From a virus, in IMG/VR virus record IMGVR_UViG_3300045974_000156, positions 1 through 64,000 of that record: DNA of 64,000 nt. One strand, written 5' to 3'. The notes under the pieces are model-generated. The model worked only from the letters and a program-made list of their open reading frames with translations, was not told where the DNA came from and ran no database searches. The position numbers and the translations under genes were made by a program. Positions 32,101 to 39,000 of the stretch are shown here, one piece after another (the stretch's first letter is position 1; the number at the start of each line of letters is the position of its first letter).

Positions 32101-35100
32101 TAGAGACCGCTCAACCTAAGGATGATGGAGATCATAAACTTAACATCGTTGCAGAAGAGTCAGACAGTGTGCAGCCTTCTGATGATCAAGATATAGGTAT
32201 ATTATCAGGTTCTGATTACTCTCAGATGGAATTCGTACAAGCTCCTGACGAGTCCCTAGAGCTAGGATTAAACCTAAGTGCTTATAATCTAGATAGCACC
32301 CAGCCGCAAGATGACGAAGACATGTCGCTGGCTGTAGGATCTGACCAAACAGAAGGTGATCTACAGTCCAGTGACTCTCAAGAGTCTATTTTCCAGGTAT
32401 ATGTTCTCTCTGAATCAGTACAAGCCGCAGAGGATATCTCAGACTTATCATTAAACGTATTCTCCGAGGAAGAGGACTCTGACGCTCAAGGATCTGATCA
32501 GGATAATGCTAACGTAATACTAACATCGGATATAGATGAGAATGTACAGGGCTCAGAGTCAGAGGATGCTCAAGCCGCCTATACTGCTGATACATCAGAA
32601 TACGGGCAAGCTCTAGAATCAGAAGAAGTTAATAACATACTGTCTTCTGATCTATCAGAGGAAGCCTCTGGGTATGATAACCAAGATCTGGTCATTTACC
32701 TACTGGTAACTCAATCCGACGACATCCTGGGGTATGAGTCTGCTGATGCCCAGGTAGCCGTCTCACTAGATATATCAGAATCCGTATCAGGGTATGAAAA
32801 CGAAACCCAGGCTATAGAAGGCGGGGCTCAGAGCGAGTACGCCCAAGGTTCTGACGAGCAGGATTGTATATTACTGATGGTATCCGTGGATGAGTCAGAG
32901 TCTGCCGAGCCTTCCGATGCATTAGATATCACACTGCTGGTAGGTACCGAAGAATTAGAGCAGGCTCTCGCAGCCGATCAGGAAGTTGACTCGATTAATA
33001 TAGAATCAGCAGAATCTTACGATATCTGGGAAGCCTCAGATCTTGAGCAAGCATCAGCTATCTACTCAGATTCTGTCTCTGAGTACGAATTAGGCTATGA
33101 CGAAGATGATAGTGGTCTAGTACTAGGAACCGAACTTTCAGAATCCAGCATAGGATCTGACCTAAGTGACGTAACTTCAATAATAACCTCTGAGACTTCC
33201 GAATATGTATCTCCTGATGATCAGGGTGACTCCTCACTAGACTCAAATAATGACCAGATTGATAGTCTACAGGTTTCTGACCTAGAATCTGCCGCAGGAT
33301 TACTACAACCTGCCGATTCTGAAGAAGACATCACCTCTGACGACAATTACGATACTGTTGAAAATCTGGCTGCGTCCGAAATAGAATCCCTAGAGAGCAC
33401 CGACGAACAAGACAATATAGGGAACCTAGTAGCCGAGTCCCTAGAATACTTGGCAGGTTCTGACGACCAAGATGCTGATTTCAATATAACTGCATCACTA
33501 GATGAATCTGTAAACCCGAGTGACGAATCTGATTGTGCGTTAATCCTTGAGCTAGATATTACCGAAGATGCAGATCCTATGGATCTGGAGTCTGAGTCGG
33601 AAGATCTGACCACTAACCTCAAGGACTTCTCAACACCAAGCGACGAAAATGATTCTTCTCTAGATTCAAGCAACGAGGAAGTTGATGAACTGCTAGGATC
33701 TGATTTAGAAGCTGCCGGGTTAATGCAGCCTGCGCTAGATGAAGAGGATTACAACACTACTTATGACAATTCCGATCTAGGGCTCAACCCAGGTGTATCT
33801 GAAATAGACTCTCTAGAAGGCTCCGAGGCACAAGATAGTTCAGGTATCTTCGTAACACAGGCTGTAGACTATTCAGAAGGTTCTGATGAGCAGAATTCTA
33901 ATTTCAGCATACAGGTATCCGTAGACGAGTCCTCAAGTCCAAGCGATGAGTCCGATTGTGCGCTAGGATTAGTACTAGAGCAATACGAAAATATCTCTGC
34001 CGCTGAAGATGAGTCAGACAAGACAGAGAGCTTCTCTGCTGTTATAAGTGATTCCTCCGCTTCAAGCGAGGAGCAAGATTGCCTATACAGCATATCAGCA
34101 CAGACATCAGATGCCCCCGAAGGTGTAGATTACGAATACTCCGGTATTTCAAGAACCCACGACGAAGCCGAGTACACTGAAGCTGTCGATGAGCAGAATT
34201 GCACCATAAGAACACCTGTATATTATGTAGACTCCGGGTCATCGGCTGACGATTCAGACCTAGGTCTAAACGTATCTTGCTCTGATTCTGAAAGCCCCAG
34301 AGCCCTAGATGTCAACGAACTAGGACTAAACCTATCAGTAGAAGAACAAGAGCAAGCTCAAGGATCTGATACTGAAATCGGGGCAATACCTATTGCGGAG
34401 AATATCAGCGAGTTCTCTGAGCCTAGCGATATATCAGACGCAGCACCTTCTATCACCAGTGTCGAGTCAGACGACCAGGTAGCCGACGATTCTTACCTGA
34501 GTGCTTACTCCGGAGTCCTGACCCACTCAGAGTCCCTTGACGCAGCAGACGACCAGACTTTATCTCTAGACAGCTTCAGCGAAGAATCTGAAACCTGCAT
34601 AGGCTCTGATGATTGCACGATGTCGCTAGATCTTGGAACTGGTTATCAGGCTTCCCAGATATCGGTTGATTCTGAAGAAACAACCATGGTGTTCAGAAAT
34701 GGTTACAAGACCGGAAGCATAACACTATCTCTATTCGATGCCGGGTCGATGTTTGATCGAGACATATCAGACCAAGTATTCTCTTACGACGACTGCGACT
34801 CGATCCAGCCTCTCGGAGCCACAGAGCTTGAGTCCCTGACCCCCTCTGATTCACAGAATCAATCTAGCCAAAACGGAAATAACAGTACAGAAAGTGTCAA
34901 CGCTTCGGACGGGTCTATAGCCGGTGTGGTCATAAACCCAAGAATTTCAGAATCCTGCATCTCAACTGATGGTAATGACGTAATAGAGCGTATCGCTTCT
35001 CGTTTATCTGAATCCGCTGTCGCATCTGATAGGTATGTGGTTGGAATTGCGTTCGGTAGAACCTCAAGCGAGCGCAGCGTCCCGACTGACTTGATGACTC

Positions 35101-35954
35101 AACGCGCCCGCATGGTCGCAGGATATATCGACAGCCCAGTAGCTTACGAAGAGTCGGGTATATTCGGAATGGCACCTGGTACACAGGTCGAGTACATAAC
35201 CCCGGATGACTCTCAGGGCTCAACAGTCTCTACGGTGAACCACTCTGTTGAAGTCCTCGACCCAAGCGAAGGTCAGCACAGCGGCGTATCTCACAATGTA
35301 TTTGGGTCTGAATACTTTGACGGGTCTGACGAGAGCGAAGGCAAGCTTGGAGTAGCCCACATAGCTGTAAATATGCAATCATCTTCGATATTCAGCGAGG
35401 ACCTATCTGTCGTAGCTAGCATCTCTGGAAACGATATCTCTACTGGTAACGTAAACACACTTATGGGTACAGGTATTTTATTAAATATCGACATGAGTTC
35501 AGTGTCTTCCATGACCAACAAGATAATAAGTCGTCAACGTCACGAGGATGATATAAGCTACATCTCCGATGCAACGCAAGATAACAATAACTACACTTAT
35601 TTCTATATATTCTGTGGCTTCGATGGAATCTCAACCCTACCGTCCAACAAGAGACTAATGTATAAGAAATACGATAGCTTAGGTCTAAGATTTATGATAG
35701 ATATAGATCAATATCTTGATATGGCTGGACTAGGTTCTGTAGTTGACGCTATCCTGACCACACCTTCAGGTCTAGTAAATATCACAGACTTGAATGTAAA
35801 TGTCATCGACGCTGAACACCACTCCATGATGATTTCGATGCCTGCATACATACTTACAAATCTACAGAAGGGTGCCTATACACTAGACTTAGGCATAACA
35901 GACCCAACCGGAACTCGCAGGTCGCTATATAGAGGACCTGTTATAATTATCTAA
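17103..35954 (+). CDS. giant repetitive virion/fibre-like protein, 6283 residues
   Basis: A single uninterrupted frame of 18.9 kb, ~660 kDa. The N-terminal ~2960 residues carry eight copies of a ~200-residue beta-rich module (residues ~1-235, 335-558, 658-868, 904-1122, 1189-1387, 1456-1661, 1824-2022, 2755-2963). Each has a GDLL strand, a Trp-Thr turn, a YWK/FWK strand and AYRGxxxxNP. Two lectin-like modules (~2169-2343, ~2485-2653) share a GWYYCY strand. Linkers and residues ~2965-6080 are an acidic Ser/Asp/Glu/Gln repeat of ~20 residues. Residues ~6086-6283 form a distinct globular C-terminus. I infer a very long surface fibre or adhesin. It does not look like a tape measure, which would be helical. 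Confidence 0.85.
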   Translation: MAIQFIGATTATITLTTSVQYPFIYATPDWQPGDLTLLQIVGWSKNYIDQSAIAAYWPQWTLLTSDADQTIYYTTQTNQICAQTYISGSGANVVINMATYRGVSSATFIGSYAPSGLGTVAAPVNVSWNSGASTTGPYNVVVCLGEADMLNSSGNASIASFRATGAITTTRITSTNLVTGTGGYKFATSGGIWDVVKPTASVIGNQTISFTTSGVGPYYNVEAGIAEVELTRDYAPQSIEDDSDAIASDSCDANVSSCNEESEVTSTADDYRAGFYVNVVENEAPIPSDPSDARFSINLGESESQSVDDTHCWDILHSGHWVRNTSYADIGLMTTVTVTITVPTLVGYGTAVFKNDAGTLTLGMPAGIQSGDILIVAMNVNGGASSTTPAAPSGWTQKGWVVNNQLSMYWKRTDGTDTNVTFSTAINSRCLGFVVAYRNCIASGDPFDVVGTCANVSGSSNATAPSITTTTANNKTIALGMGVSFSGSSAALSATSGPALNLVSQQINYWAGAAYLYGVGVWDVTSATPGATGAEVINWSGGATNVFTGAQLFSLLGSTFTSAAIAPSNFVASDSFGSINKAVSIETESIQPLDNVDKAATLAGRLPTADYATPSDANLYTMRLNAGGARASETQVLVDSLDARVKSRNIENDVSSIGTISYVGSGATALSHRSAVEVYAPIGILPGDVLFLVIDTLYDQNQTGVYPSIEGTWSTLAGFGNCAAIFWKYAEGTETSFTLDGTNGSYASAFTFAYRNCSPVNAVGSYNYSQVGGSTTSLTTMTPQIPGSTLVMIGGGLVQDPSLIWNNPVVGPIPTTLRNSTYSSFIGSYQTSMALWDTVQTVPGATGSPTISYSDATSVTLFGQFIALSPVYSYVEEDDTAGLMISAKEVESTYLTPVVLPAPRPSFVAAGAVVNTYAATTLSVPLPAGIQTGDLLIIQANNIGAGQTTPVPVAPGWTLLNSYAACLDAFWYKIAVLPEQPVTLQTTTPNCSFSAVMVAYRGVDQNNPIDVYHDYEAECGANSQVSSTVTPNYANDTLLYFAYYWTSGTVSAFVSLTGATPTQRAIANIHDTWGYTGTAIYEGAGPTKPGIASGTTTVNINGTAANNCIAGMMVALKGATVADILVGNVSFGTKDDGTMYATPIDGNQSKNHVSVSESEDNDTYDSFDVGVRVKAQEIETENINLTTIPTLVGWGVTAYSEGPTITVQVPTDLQVGDLLLLPWFNFGPQLVPPTGWTAAGANLYWDLYDGTQTSVTLTGGSPGASGASAANIIAYRGADQNNPIDVQATSFGTNVLSLIIPSVTTRNANERILDVGLFFNIYTDPVWNGGPITYSSSIYPLTGTFANWSEGFAFCDSTKPVAGATGTTTLTTATNSANFYGWKYAINPATGDDYSVGFWSARTELDTYTYALDSDVQRGGINLGRMGILEAYTPVDNCDSKLKSANRENDITTPNSITYIGNSPPTIWQSNVATIQVPDNVQAGDVLIFVASCIVVNGYPPTISGAWNTIYGGPYIGAYWKYHDGIDTSFTVNGVGYYGTGVIEAYRGCDPINPIGATLSAGNAALSTYTIGSITPYDGQSTVIAVGVSVSQSQAMSWLPPTGLATNLRDQTLANVYAQYWDSISIWDAPQYIQGATGTETLSWTAGTYDNLAGLLFSLSPVSSYPDEDEDMGLFLGKKALETYTFAAQDLPLKNISFGTVYGDGVLNATPIDGQTLKLKSGDEFVDSVSPQDGNEAKYKSTNAELEYVSPQESATYEYYGVSGHDLVARDIIESEAILQDSNNAKFKITAAEIEYPTPQEDCDFSYSSANKEAESTQLSISPLPYFVGAGPLVFTYTALGGVTPSIPSGTLAGDLMLLVTFTSNYNGAGLTKPSADWTLVDPSGYREWTLYYKFATGSDTSPTVYGVSNNNGAAYIATYRNVDNTTPFDSYASAGGAFNASTTYTSDPYTLPVSLLSNYFFSISISGSATTQRFAQGDPNSFTQYVLDGPFAYSTKTNTETVTVGGNGAINIFSFSLNAKNPFTVDSNTLGLITQKEESEAAIPQEVQTGRYGTNNSQSETYVVAQDIYATGNRPPGTFADSTQPLDSFDVGIAFAGKESDSGQPADTYAKSNNPNRDLQDYVTPQDSNNLKFRAGISYDDGPIPQEDLDLGLKVNGKELEPVAPLFYFQGITPTEFPPEINNFYTYTSTLSGPYGSPLAPDGTATAYSVGTPLGTGPNAFYLLGPSPTYVTGNQYEIGFWAKYGGGTQPVVYTCTDKVNVFFDVSTGLVNNTYQPLVPGVDYDTISMTQLGSTGWYYCYCKFTARQTYTNATFGQLIWGLTNNTGYSTSGDLIYIWKGTVALPGSSINTPQDDVDYLLVSPREEQDTLVVSGDNQTLKLNSGSPELEVLFPQEDVDAAFSIQAQEADAGDPEDAYSYDFLDSSGRGNSYSKDQSESVMASDSSKSSFRINLSEAEAVAAQDQEIIGSVKLTRQEVDLSSGMINLTATQALPSQIGSWVTSTATLSGPLGSPGAADGSPDAYSISTPIAAGPNTYYLTGTTQTYVVGNTYSFGFWALKGPGSSNYVWYSTDSAKLYFDLYNGVFYPNGAVQNTDYSTVSIIEYGDTGWYYCYGTFKARVTSKQEQWGIYNGTAYSQAGDTIYVWNDTDRSLAQTGSGLFGRIYGNSTPLDAQVSMFGINAEESETLTPSDSIPATTISYTVAYQDSVTAQDSSNSRLKSANQELDYLEAGQDNDDQDARFKVRAAESESESLGKTPPTFVNTGAFTATPSTLIQVPIPAETQAGDALIFYFYGGYYPPTLSGWNQFCVNTINNGNNSAIYWKIALGSGLDIYPIIGDGVNFATAMIVAYRNCNPVNPIDSYGIGGNTSTTSASIAGVRTLSSNTLPIVIATNNTSGTPAGFNTPTGACTTQRAFGSGLAGNTIGQVLWEGSVQPSAGFTNAGETITATALSYSVSGILINLASSGGIDSEDSELVTIGQKIETQIVSDESQKSNFSITQSIKEIILGASDTGSWDYLSGSHTGNVYNRNQSDSIQLIDVNGQSQFVLTEISESIIPQDLAAGSPSFIMDEVESVAGFDDIYTGQSITATQVETEIPLDFDQGGRAYLASEQDLDVVAIELESDAEQVGTAEIETQVITPDEESDSYQISTNLSEQVEALDSQYVSIISGADYSQEDSLYPDDSQDVGQTYNGEQLDGDLQASDEEDLLSSNGVDQLEGDTTPVDDQIAGVLNASDLSQEDDLYADESQDGGVLNGSDQSIEDNITLSDEQDLGLGLGSQIDEEVYPDELHDSNIDINCETLEGDLYADDSQYAGIAQGSDNSQENSLYTDDQQDLGLNVGSETQESSISTDDQQELGLDLGSEIQEWDLYTVESQDNGTLIGYGISQEEIAQSEDSQDSGVTPGSDNSQEDTLYADDQQELGLDLGSDTQEEAPYASDAQELTIISSSEYQDYDIYAGESQEAGLAQGSDNSQEEVLYTDDQHDLGLGLGSDIQEVDVYTSEQQDLILYIATEESESDQILESQDSNYTITADESNSVEGVDLEIESEDCTTNISEKLTTYAQEEVSASISSEESDDLEPVDGQDFTLTVIGELFESGQGSDLEEINQILAGELDESATGETQEGVALALTRAELEYETISDEQEDAYFDITAESSDYAQGSDLEDSILSATVEISEQAEASSEETTNKTLWASESDDWQPSDEITVGNTIGLDDSAYTSADESEDSIYSIPASLYETAEGSDEGTGSVVATSDINESTLGYGEEDTALNLGSDNSQEESPYLDDSQESGLIQGSDNAQNDDLQSSELQDSIQVSSLDTQDQVPYADDVQDFATIIGLDSSQELYADESQIGAIPHAVELPESTEAQDSQDLLVYASDDESESTEAQESQDVSYVITAEQSEFIVGVDEEVDSEYCTTNILEYVITKDELESGSFINSVLSDSLEASDEVGASVAFAEDLYDSEEAQDSETLELNLGSSELDLNEVSPEDYEVEGLDLSVSILDYQETNDSYASLPSLELTESESAEPSDLGEASVQTTSAQADDTQGDDFEQAVGEFAGELSESVEGVDQQDAYESLSGELSESGQGSDPQDASYLSANELNEQAQVEDSCSASVLATAELSEQEEGSSQETTGLTISEVAEEAIQPLDEQELQLVLTSSEAELWQGEYSEDSSYDITAEESNHLISAELETESEDVNSNINESSKPEDEQDASHSIALGLEEQAQGLDFSDSATEITLDVVEYATSSDDQDLLLEIRSDLEEYVSGQDIQDLGNVLLADESESVQPEDNQEQLYSLSLDQSESVSGQDNQDPSITIAQDISESVSGQDSQETVASLSLDTSDSAMGVDEQNSSETVHGALEGSQETSAEQDQTLALGSEQSESPVPSDDQEYLLLQIFYDEASETISGSDEQNCALIAHVEVSESQESDDQQDLGLQLSSDMQEATEPEDYESACNLIVSIEYEDIGVVADEEIESETCTTNMSERLHSSESEDSQYSITAEEFEELTWLDPQDSANTLDQSIEEYFTGSDDQNLEITLQSSLADYVEPSDETDCTLHVASEIAEVQVADDSQDYILSSLIEEEEFVSGYENQDSNIGVSTYSSESQGTYDNEDSSGIVPVELYEEEVTLDDQSVTNSVTADYIDSQISEDSLDSIESLSASTSDHATCHDDQVSAIVTPSEELESQEFNESSDIAMLLGLDLEESEEATEYSIETTSLMSEEYEVIVNPADDEVNAEDCTTNINEFSNPAEGQDSRFQVLNSQEESQLADDNQEIGLGVGTETLESSDQASDESVIVIGSGATDVGTPHAAPYESEATQIAIGSEDYNDSATALDYQTDGIHYGANSGSDQIENPITQDIYDTAIKLGSASVLEQYTVVSDNFDRGLNISAFMADYQGSASSGDGFGTGFQTDAFQVGIVSVAGSQVQPADAEISTIDLGAQPVNGHYIYSRNLSEYTAPSETEQLKLLISGLYSDSISDLADLVSNTYVLSTNSLETAQPKDDGDHKLNIVAEESDSVQPSDDQDIGILSGSDYSQMEFVQAPDESLELGLNLSAYNLDSTQPQDDEDMSLAVGSDQTEGDLQSSDSQESIFQVYVLSESVQAAEDISDLSLNVFSEEEDSDAQGSDQDNANVILTSDIDENVQGSESEDAQAAYTADTSEYGQALESEEVNNILSSDLSEEASGYDNQDLVIYLLVTQSDDILGYESADAQVAVSLDISESVSGYENETQAIEGGAQSEYAQGSDEQDCILLMVSVDESESAEPSDALDITLLVGTEELEQALAADQEVDSINIESAESYDIWEASDLEQASAIYSDSVSEYELGYDEDDSGLVLGTELSESSIGSDLSDVTSIITSETSEYVSPDDQGDSSLDSNNDQIDSLQVSDLESAAGLLQPADSEEDITSDDNYDTVENLAASEIESLESTDEQDNIGNLVAESLEYLAGSDDQDADFNITASLDESVNPSDESDCALILELDITEDADPMDLESESEDLTTNLKDFSTPSDENDSSLDSSNEEVDELLGSDLEAAGLMQPALDEEDYNTTYDNSDLGLNPGVSEIDSLEGSEAQDSSGIFVTQAVDYSEGSDEQNSNFSIQVSVDESSSPSDESDCALGLVLEQYENISAAEDESDKTESFSAVISDSSASSEEQDCLYSISAQTSDAPEGVDYEYSGISRTHDEAEYTEAVDEQNCTIRTPVYYVDSGSSADDSDLGLNVSCSDSESPRALDVNELGLNLSVEEQEQAQGSDTEIGAIPIAENISEFSEPSDISDAAPSITSVESDDQVADDSYLSAYSGVLTHSESLDAADDQTLSLDSFSEESETCIGSDDCTMSLDLGTGYQASQISVDSEETTMVFRNGYKTGSITLSLFDAGSMFDRDISDQVFSYDDCDSIQPLGATELESLTPSDSQNQSSQNGNNSTESVNASDGSIAGVVINPRISESCISTDGNDVIERIASRLSESAVASDRYVVGIAFGRTSSERSVPTDLMTQRARMVAGYIDSPVAYEESGIFGMAPGTQVEYITPDDSQGSTVSTVNHSVEVLDPSEGQHSGVSHNVFGSEYFDGSDESEGKLGVAHIAVNMQSSSIFSEDLSVVASISGNDISTGNVNTLMGTGILLNIDMSSVSSMTNKIISRQRHEDDISYISDATQDNNNYTYFYIFCGFDGISTLPSNKRLMYKKYDSLGLRFMIDIDQYLDMAGLGSVVDAILTTPSGLVNITDLNVNVIDAEHHSMMISMPAYILTNLQKGAYTLDLGITDPTGTRRSLYRGPVIII
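25996..35330 (+). repeat. acidic ~20-residue protein repeat block, roughly 150 units
   Basis: About 9.3 kb encodes a degenerate 60-base / 20-residue repeat. A clean run near 29280-29640 reads GELSESVEGVDQQD, GELSESGQGSDPQD, NELNEQAQVEDSCS, AELSEQEEGSSQET, each starting 20 residues after the last. A consensus by eye is x-E-x-S-E-S-x-x-x-x-S-D-x-Q-D with a following hydrophobic strand (L-x-L). Near 26630-27600 a subtype ends in LGLxLGS. The block is diverged at DNA level, so the copies are not recent duplications. Confidence 0.85.
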
Positions 35955-35986
35955 GGTATACTAGACCAGATTTTATAGGAACTAAC

Positions 35987-36076
35987 GTGAAAAAGACTTT
36001 TACAATTATCCCTAATATGACTGACGGGTGGGACTATATCCTACAGATAACTAACGTCAATAAGGTTCGGAGATAA
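35987..36076 (+). CDS. possible 29-residue leader or small ORF between the two giant genes
   Basis: A GTG at 35987 preceded by TAGGAAC opens a 29-codon frame (KKTFTIIPNMTDGWDYI...) that stops at 36076, two bases before the ATG of the next giant gene. The spacing suggests translational coupling. A TATACT -10-like sequence lies upstream at ~35957. There is no conserved motif, so it could be a real micro-gene or chance. Confidence 0.35.
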   Translation: MKKTFTIIPNMTDGWDYILQITNVNKVRR

Positions 36077-36077
36077 T

Positions 36078-39000
36078 ATGACAGTCGTTACTAGCGCGAG
36101 CGCCTCTGTGTCAGGTACCAACATAACAGTTAGCTGGTCGTGCCCATATTATCCTTATAGTTGGACGATCAGTGGAAGTATTTACAATTCAGTTCCTGGA
36201 GGCAGTAGAAGTTATACATTTACAGGGGTAGGGGCTGGCACTTATTCATTTCAGGTAGGTCCAACGCCTGGTGGTGGTATAGCTGATACATCTACAAGGG
36301 CAACCAACTCAGTAACAGTATTTACACCGCCTAGCGCGCCAAGAACCATAGTAGCCTCACTGGGTACTATAGATGCAAATGGCAATTACCCCATAAACCT
36401 GTCTTGGCTAGCACCCTCCAGTACAGGAGGATCGGCTATCACCGGATATACAGTCACACCCTCTCCTGCTGCACCTGGTTCTACTATATCAATAACAGGT
36501 ACTACAGCGGTAGTCAGTAAATTAGCTAGAGGGCAAACATACATATTTACGGTACGGGCTGGTAATGCATATGGTACAGGACTTGGGGCGAATTCAAACT
36601 CTATCCAGGATGGTATTCAGACAGTACCGGGAGCCTCAACTGGTGTAGTAGCCTCAACATCCGGAATAGGTGCAGGGGTAACGATAAATCTAAGCTGGAC
36701 TGCCCCTGTGGATACCGGAGGTGTGGCGATCACTGGCTACAACGTAGCACCTTCACCAGCCATACCGGGCAGTACTACCGTGGTGAACCTGGCTGCCAAG
36801 ACTGCTGTTATTTCAAATATTCCATACTCTGCACCTCCCACTCTGTATACAAATACGTTCACTGTAAGTGCTAGCAATATAGTAGGCACAGGTCCGGATA
36901 GCGACCCTTCCAACAGCATATATCTGTTATACGGTACTCTACACAACAATGGGTATCTGGATTACCAAACAACATCACAAGATCCGTTCGATTCTGGTAA
37001 TAATCTAAGACCCAAATTAGAGGTAGACACCCTAACACTAACAGGACCGACAGTAGATAAATATGCCAAGAGTAATAATCCATTTGGCGAAAGAGAAGAA
37101 TACGTAACACCATATGATAATTACAAAGGTGGTTTCAAGCTTGGAAATAACACCTACATAGACGACCAATTAGCAGTACCTGAAGATGCCTGTGATGGAA
37201 TAAAGTCACTAAAGGTAAAACAAGAAGAGTACTCGACACCAAAAGATAACCTATTCGATGCAGCTAAGATCGTCAATAAAGAGATACAGGAAAGTCCCAC
37301 AACATTTGATAAGGTCAACGCCGGTCTTCATGTGTTTTCAGAACAGGAGGACGACCTACTCTCACCTTTAGAATATAACGATCTCAAGTTAAAAATCAGT
37401 GTTTCATTCTTAGAGCAAATGCCAGAACCCCAGGATGGGATAGAGTGGGAGTATATCTCCGGGCTTCACTACGGTATTTATCGTCGCAACCAAGAAGAAT
37501 ACCCACACCCAGACGATGCATGTGATTGTAGGTATAGTATCGGGGCTAAGGCTAAGGGGGCTGAAGCCCCAACCCTTAGCGATGGTTGCCTTACAGCTCT
37601 ACCTTACAACGATAAGATAAAAGAATACGTATCAGGCCCTGCGGATGGTTATATAGGTGGGCATCATGTGATGGCTGAGTATATAGACTCTGAGACACAA
37701 CCTATATTGCAAGATGGTAATGATGCTGGTTTTGGGTATTTTGCAGAACAACATGATGATAACGATACAATATTTACAGACTCTGAAACGTCCTTTAGAT
37801 ACTATGGCACTACAGGATTTGAAAAAAATCTAGAAGGACCCCTGGACAAATGGGCTAATAATATAAGTTATGTAATAGGCTTCAAGGATGACGGACCTAT
37901 ATGCTATGAGGACCAAAAAGCAGGCATTATTTGGGGTGTAAATCAAGAAGATTATGCCACTGCATCGGCTGAAGGGACCAGTGAGAAGATCGGTTCTCTC
38001 GTGTATGGCGAGGAGCTTGATTATAATTCTGCCTGGCAGGACACCAAAGATCCTATTCAGTTCTGGGTACCTGCCTCACAACCATGGCTTGCTAGCTCAG
38101 GTATAAGTTCTGTAAATAGAACGACAGTAACACTTCCACCAGAAATGTTAAAGGGTGATGTACTGATCCTTGTATTTATTCATTATAACAGCAGCATAGA
38201 TGCTGCCGGGTATACAAAACTGGGTACTAGACAACTATTAGATTGGGGCGACGGTGCCTTCAGTTATGCAGATATTTATTGGAAACGTGCAACTGGGCTA
38301 GAGTCACCACTCCCCATAGAAGTTAACGATGTAGGCACATTTGCCCAGATATATGCTTTCCGAGATTGTAATCCTGAAAACCCGCCAATCGAGCAGTTCC
38401 AGATGGGCGATGGCAGTACACTATCATTTACGTCCAGTATAGATAGCACAGAACCAATATACATCGGTATTACTTCTACCTTGGGAGATTATGGTCCACT
38501 CATTTCCGTAGCCGATCCTTTGTACTTCCCAGTCTCAGGTGTCAATCTTTTTAATCTCGGAGTCGGCGTAAACGTAGAAATATGGGAGGGTTACCAACCA
38601 CAGGCTGGTTCCATCTTGTCAGGTACCTCTTCTCCGACTGGTGGTGGTTGTGTAAATGCGTTATTTAATTTCATTGCCATACCTGGGTACTGGACCAATG
38701 TTTCGACCGCAGCAATTATCACTACTGGTGAGATAAATGAAGAAAAAAATGTCATAGCTTTTGATGACTATACCTTCGATTATAAGAGCGGTCATGGTGG
38801 CTATGTATATAATAGAGCCCTAGAAGAGACAATAACCCTACAGGATCAGCCGTTATTCCATGACGAAATGTTCTTGATAGATCCCTATAAATATGCGGAA
38901 GAGTCTGATATGTGTGATGTGACCCCATCAGACGACTCTAGGGCTGGTAAGTATGTACTGGTTGAGTCAGATCAGGGTGATGTCATAGACCTGGATTACA

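Noticed and set aside
17103-35954. Tape-measure protein
   Set aside because: Size alone suggested it, but the protein is beta-rich and acidic with surface-binding modules, not a long helical protein with membrane segments.
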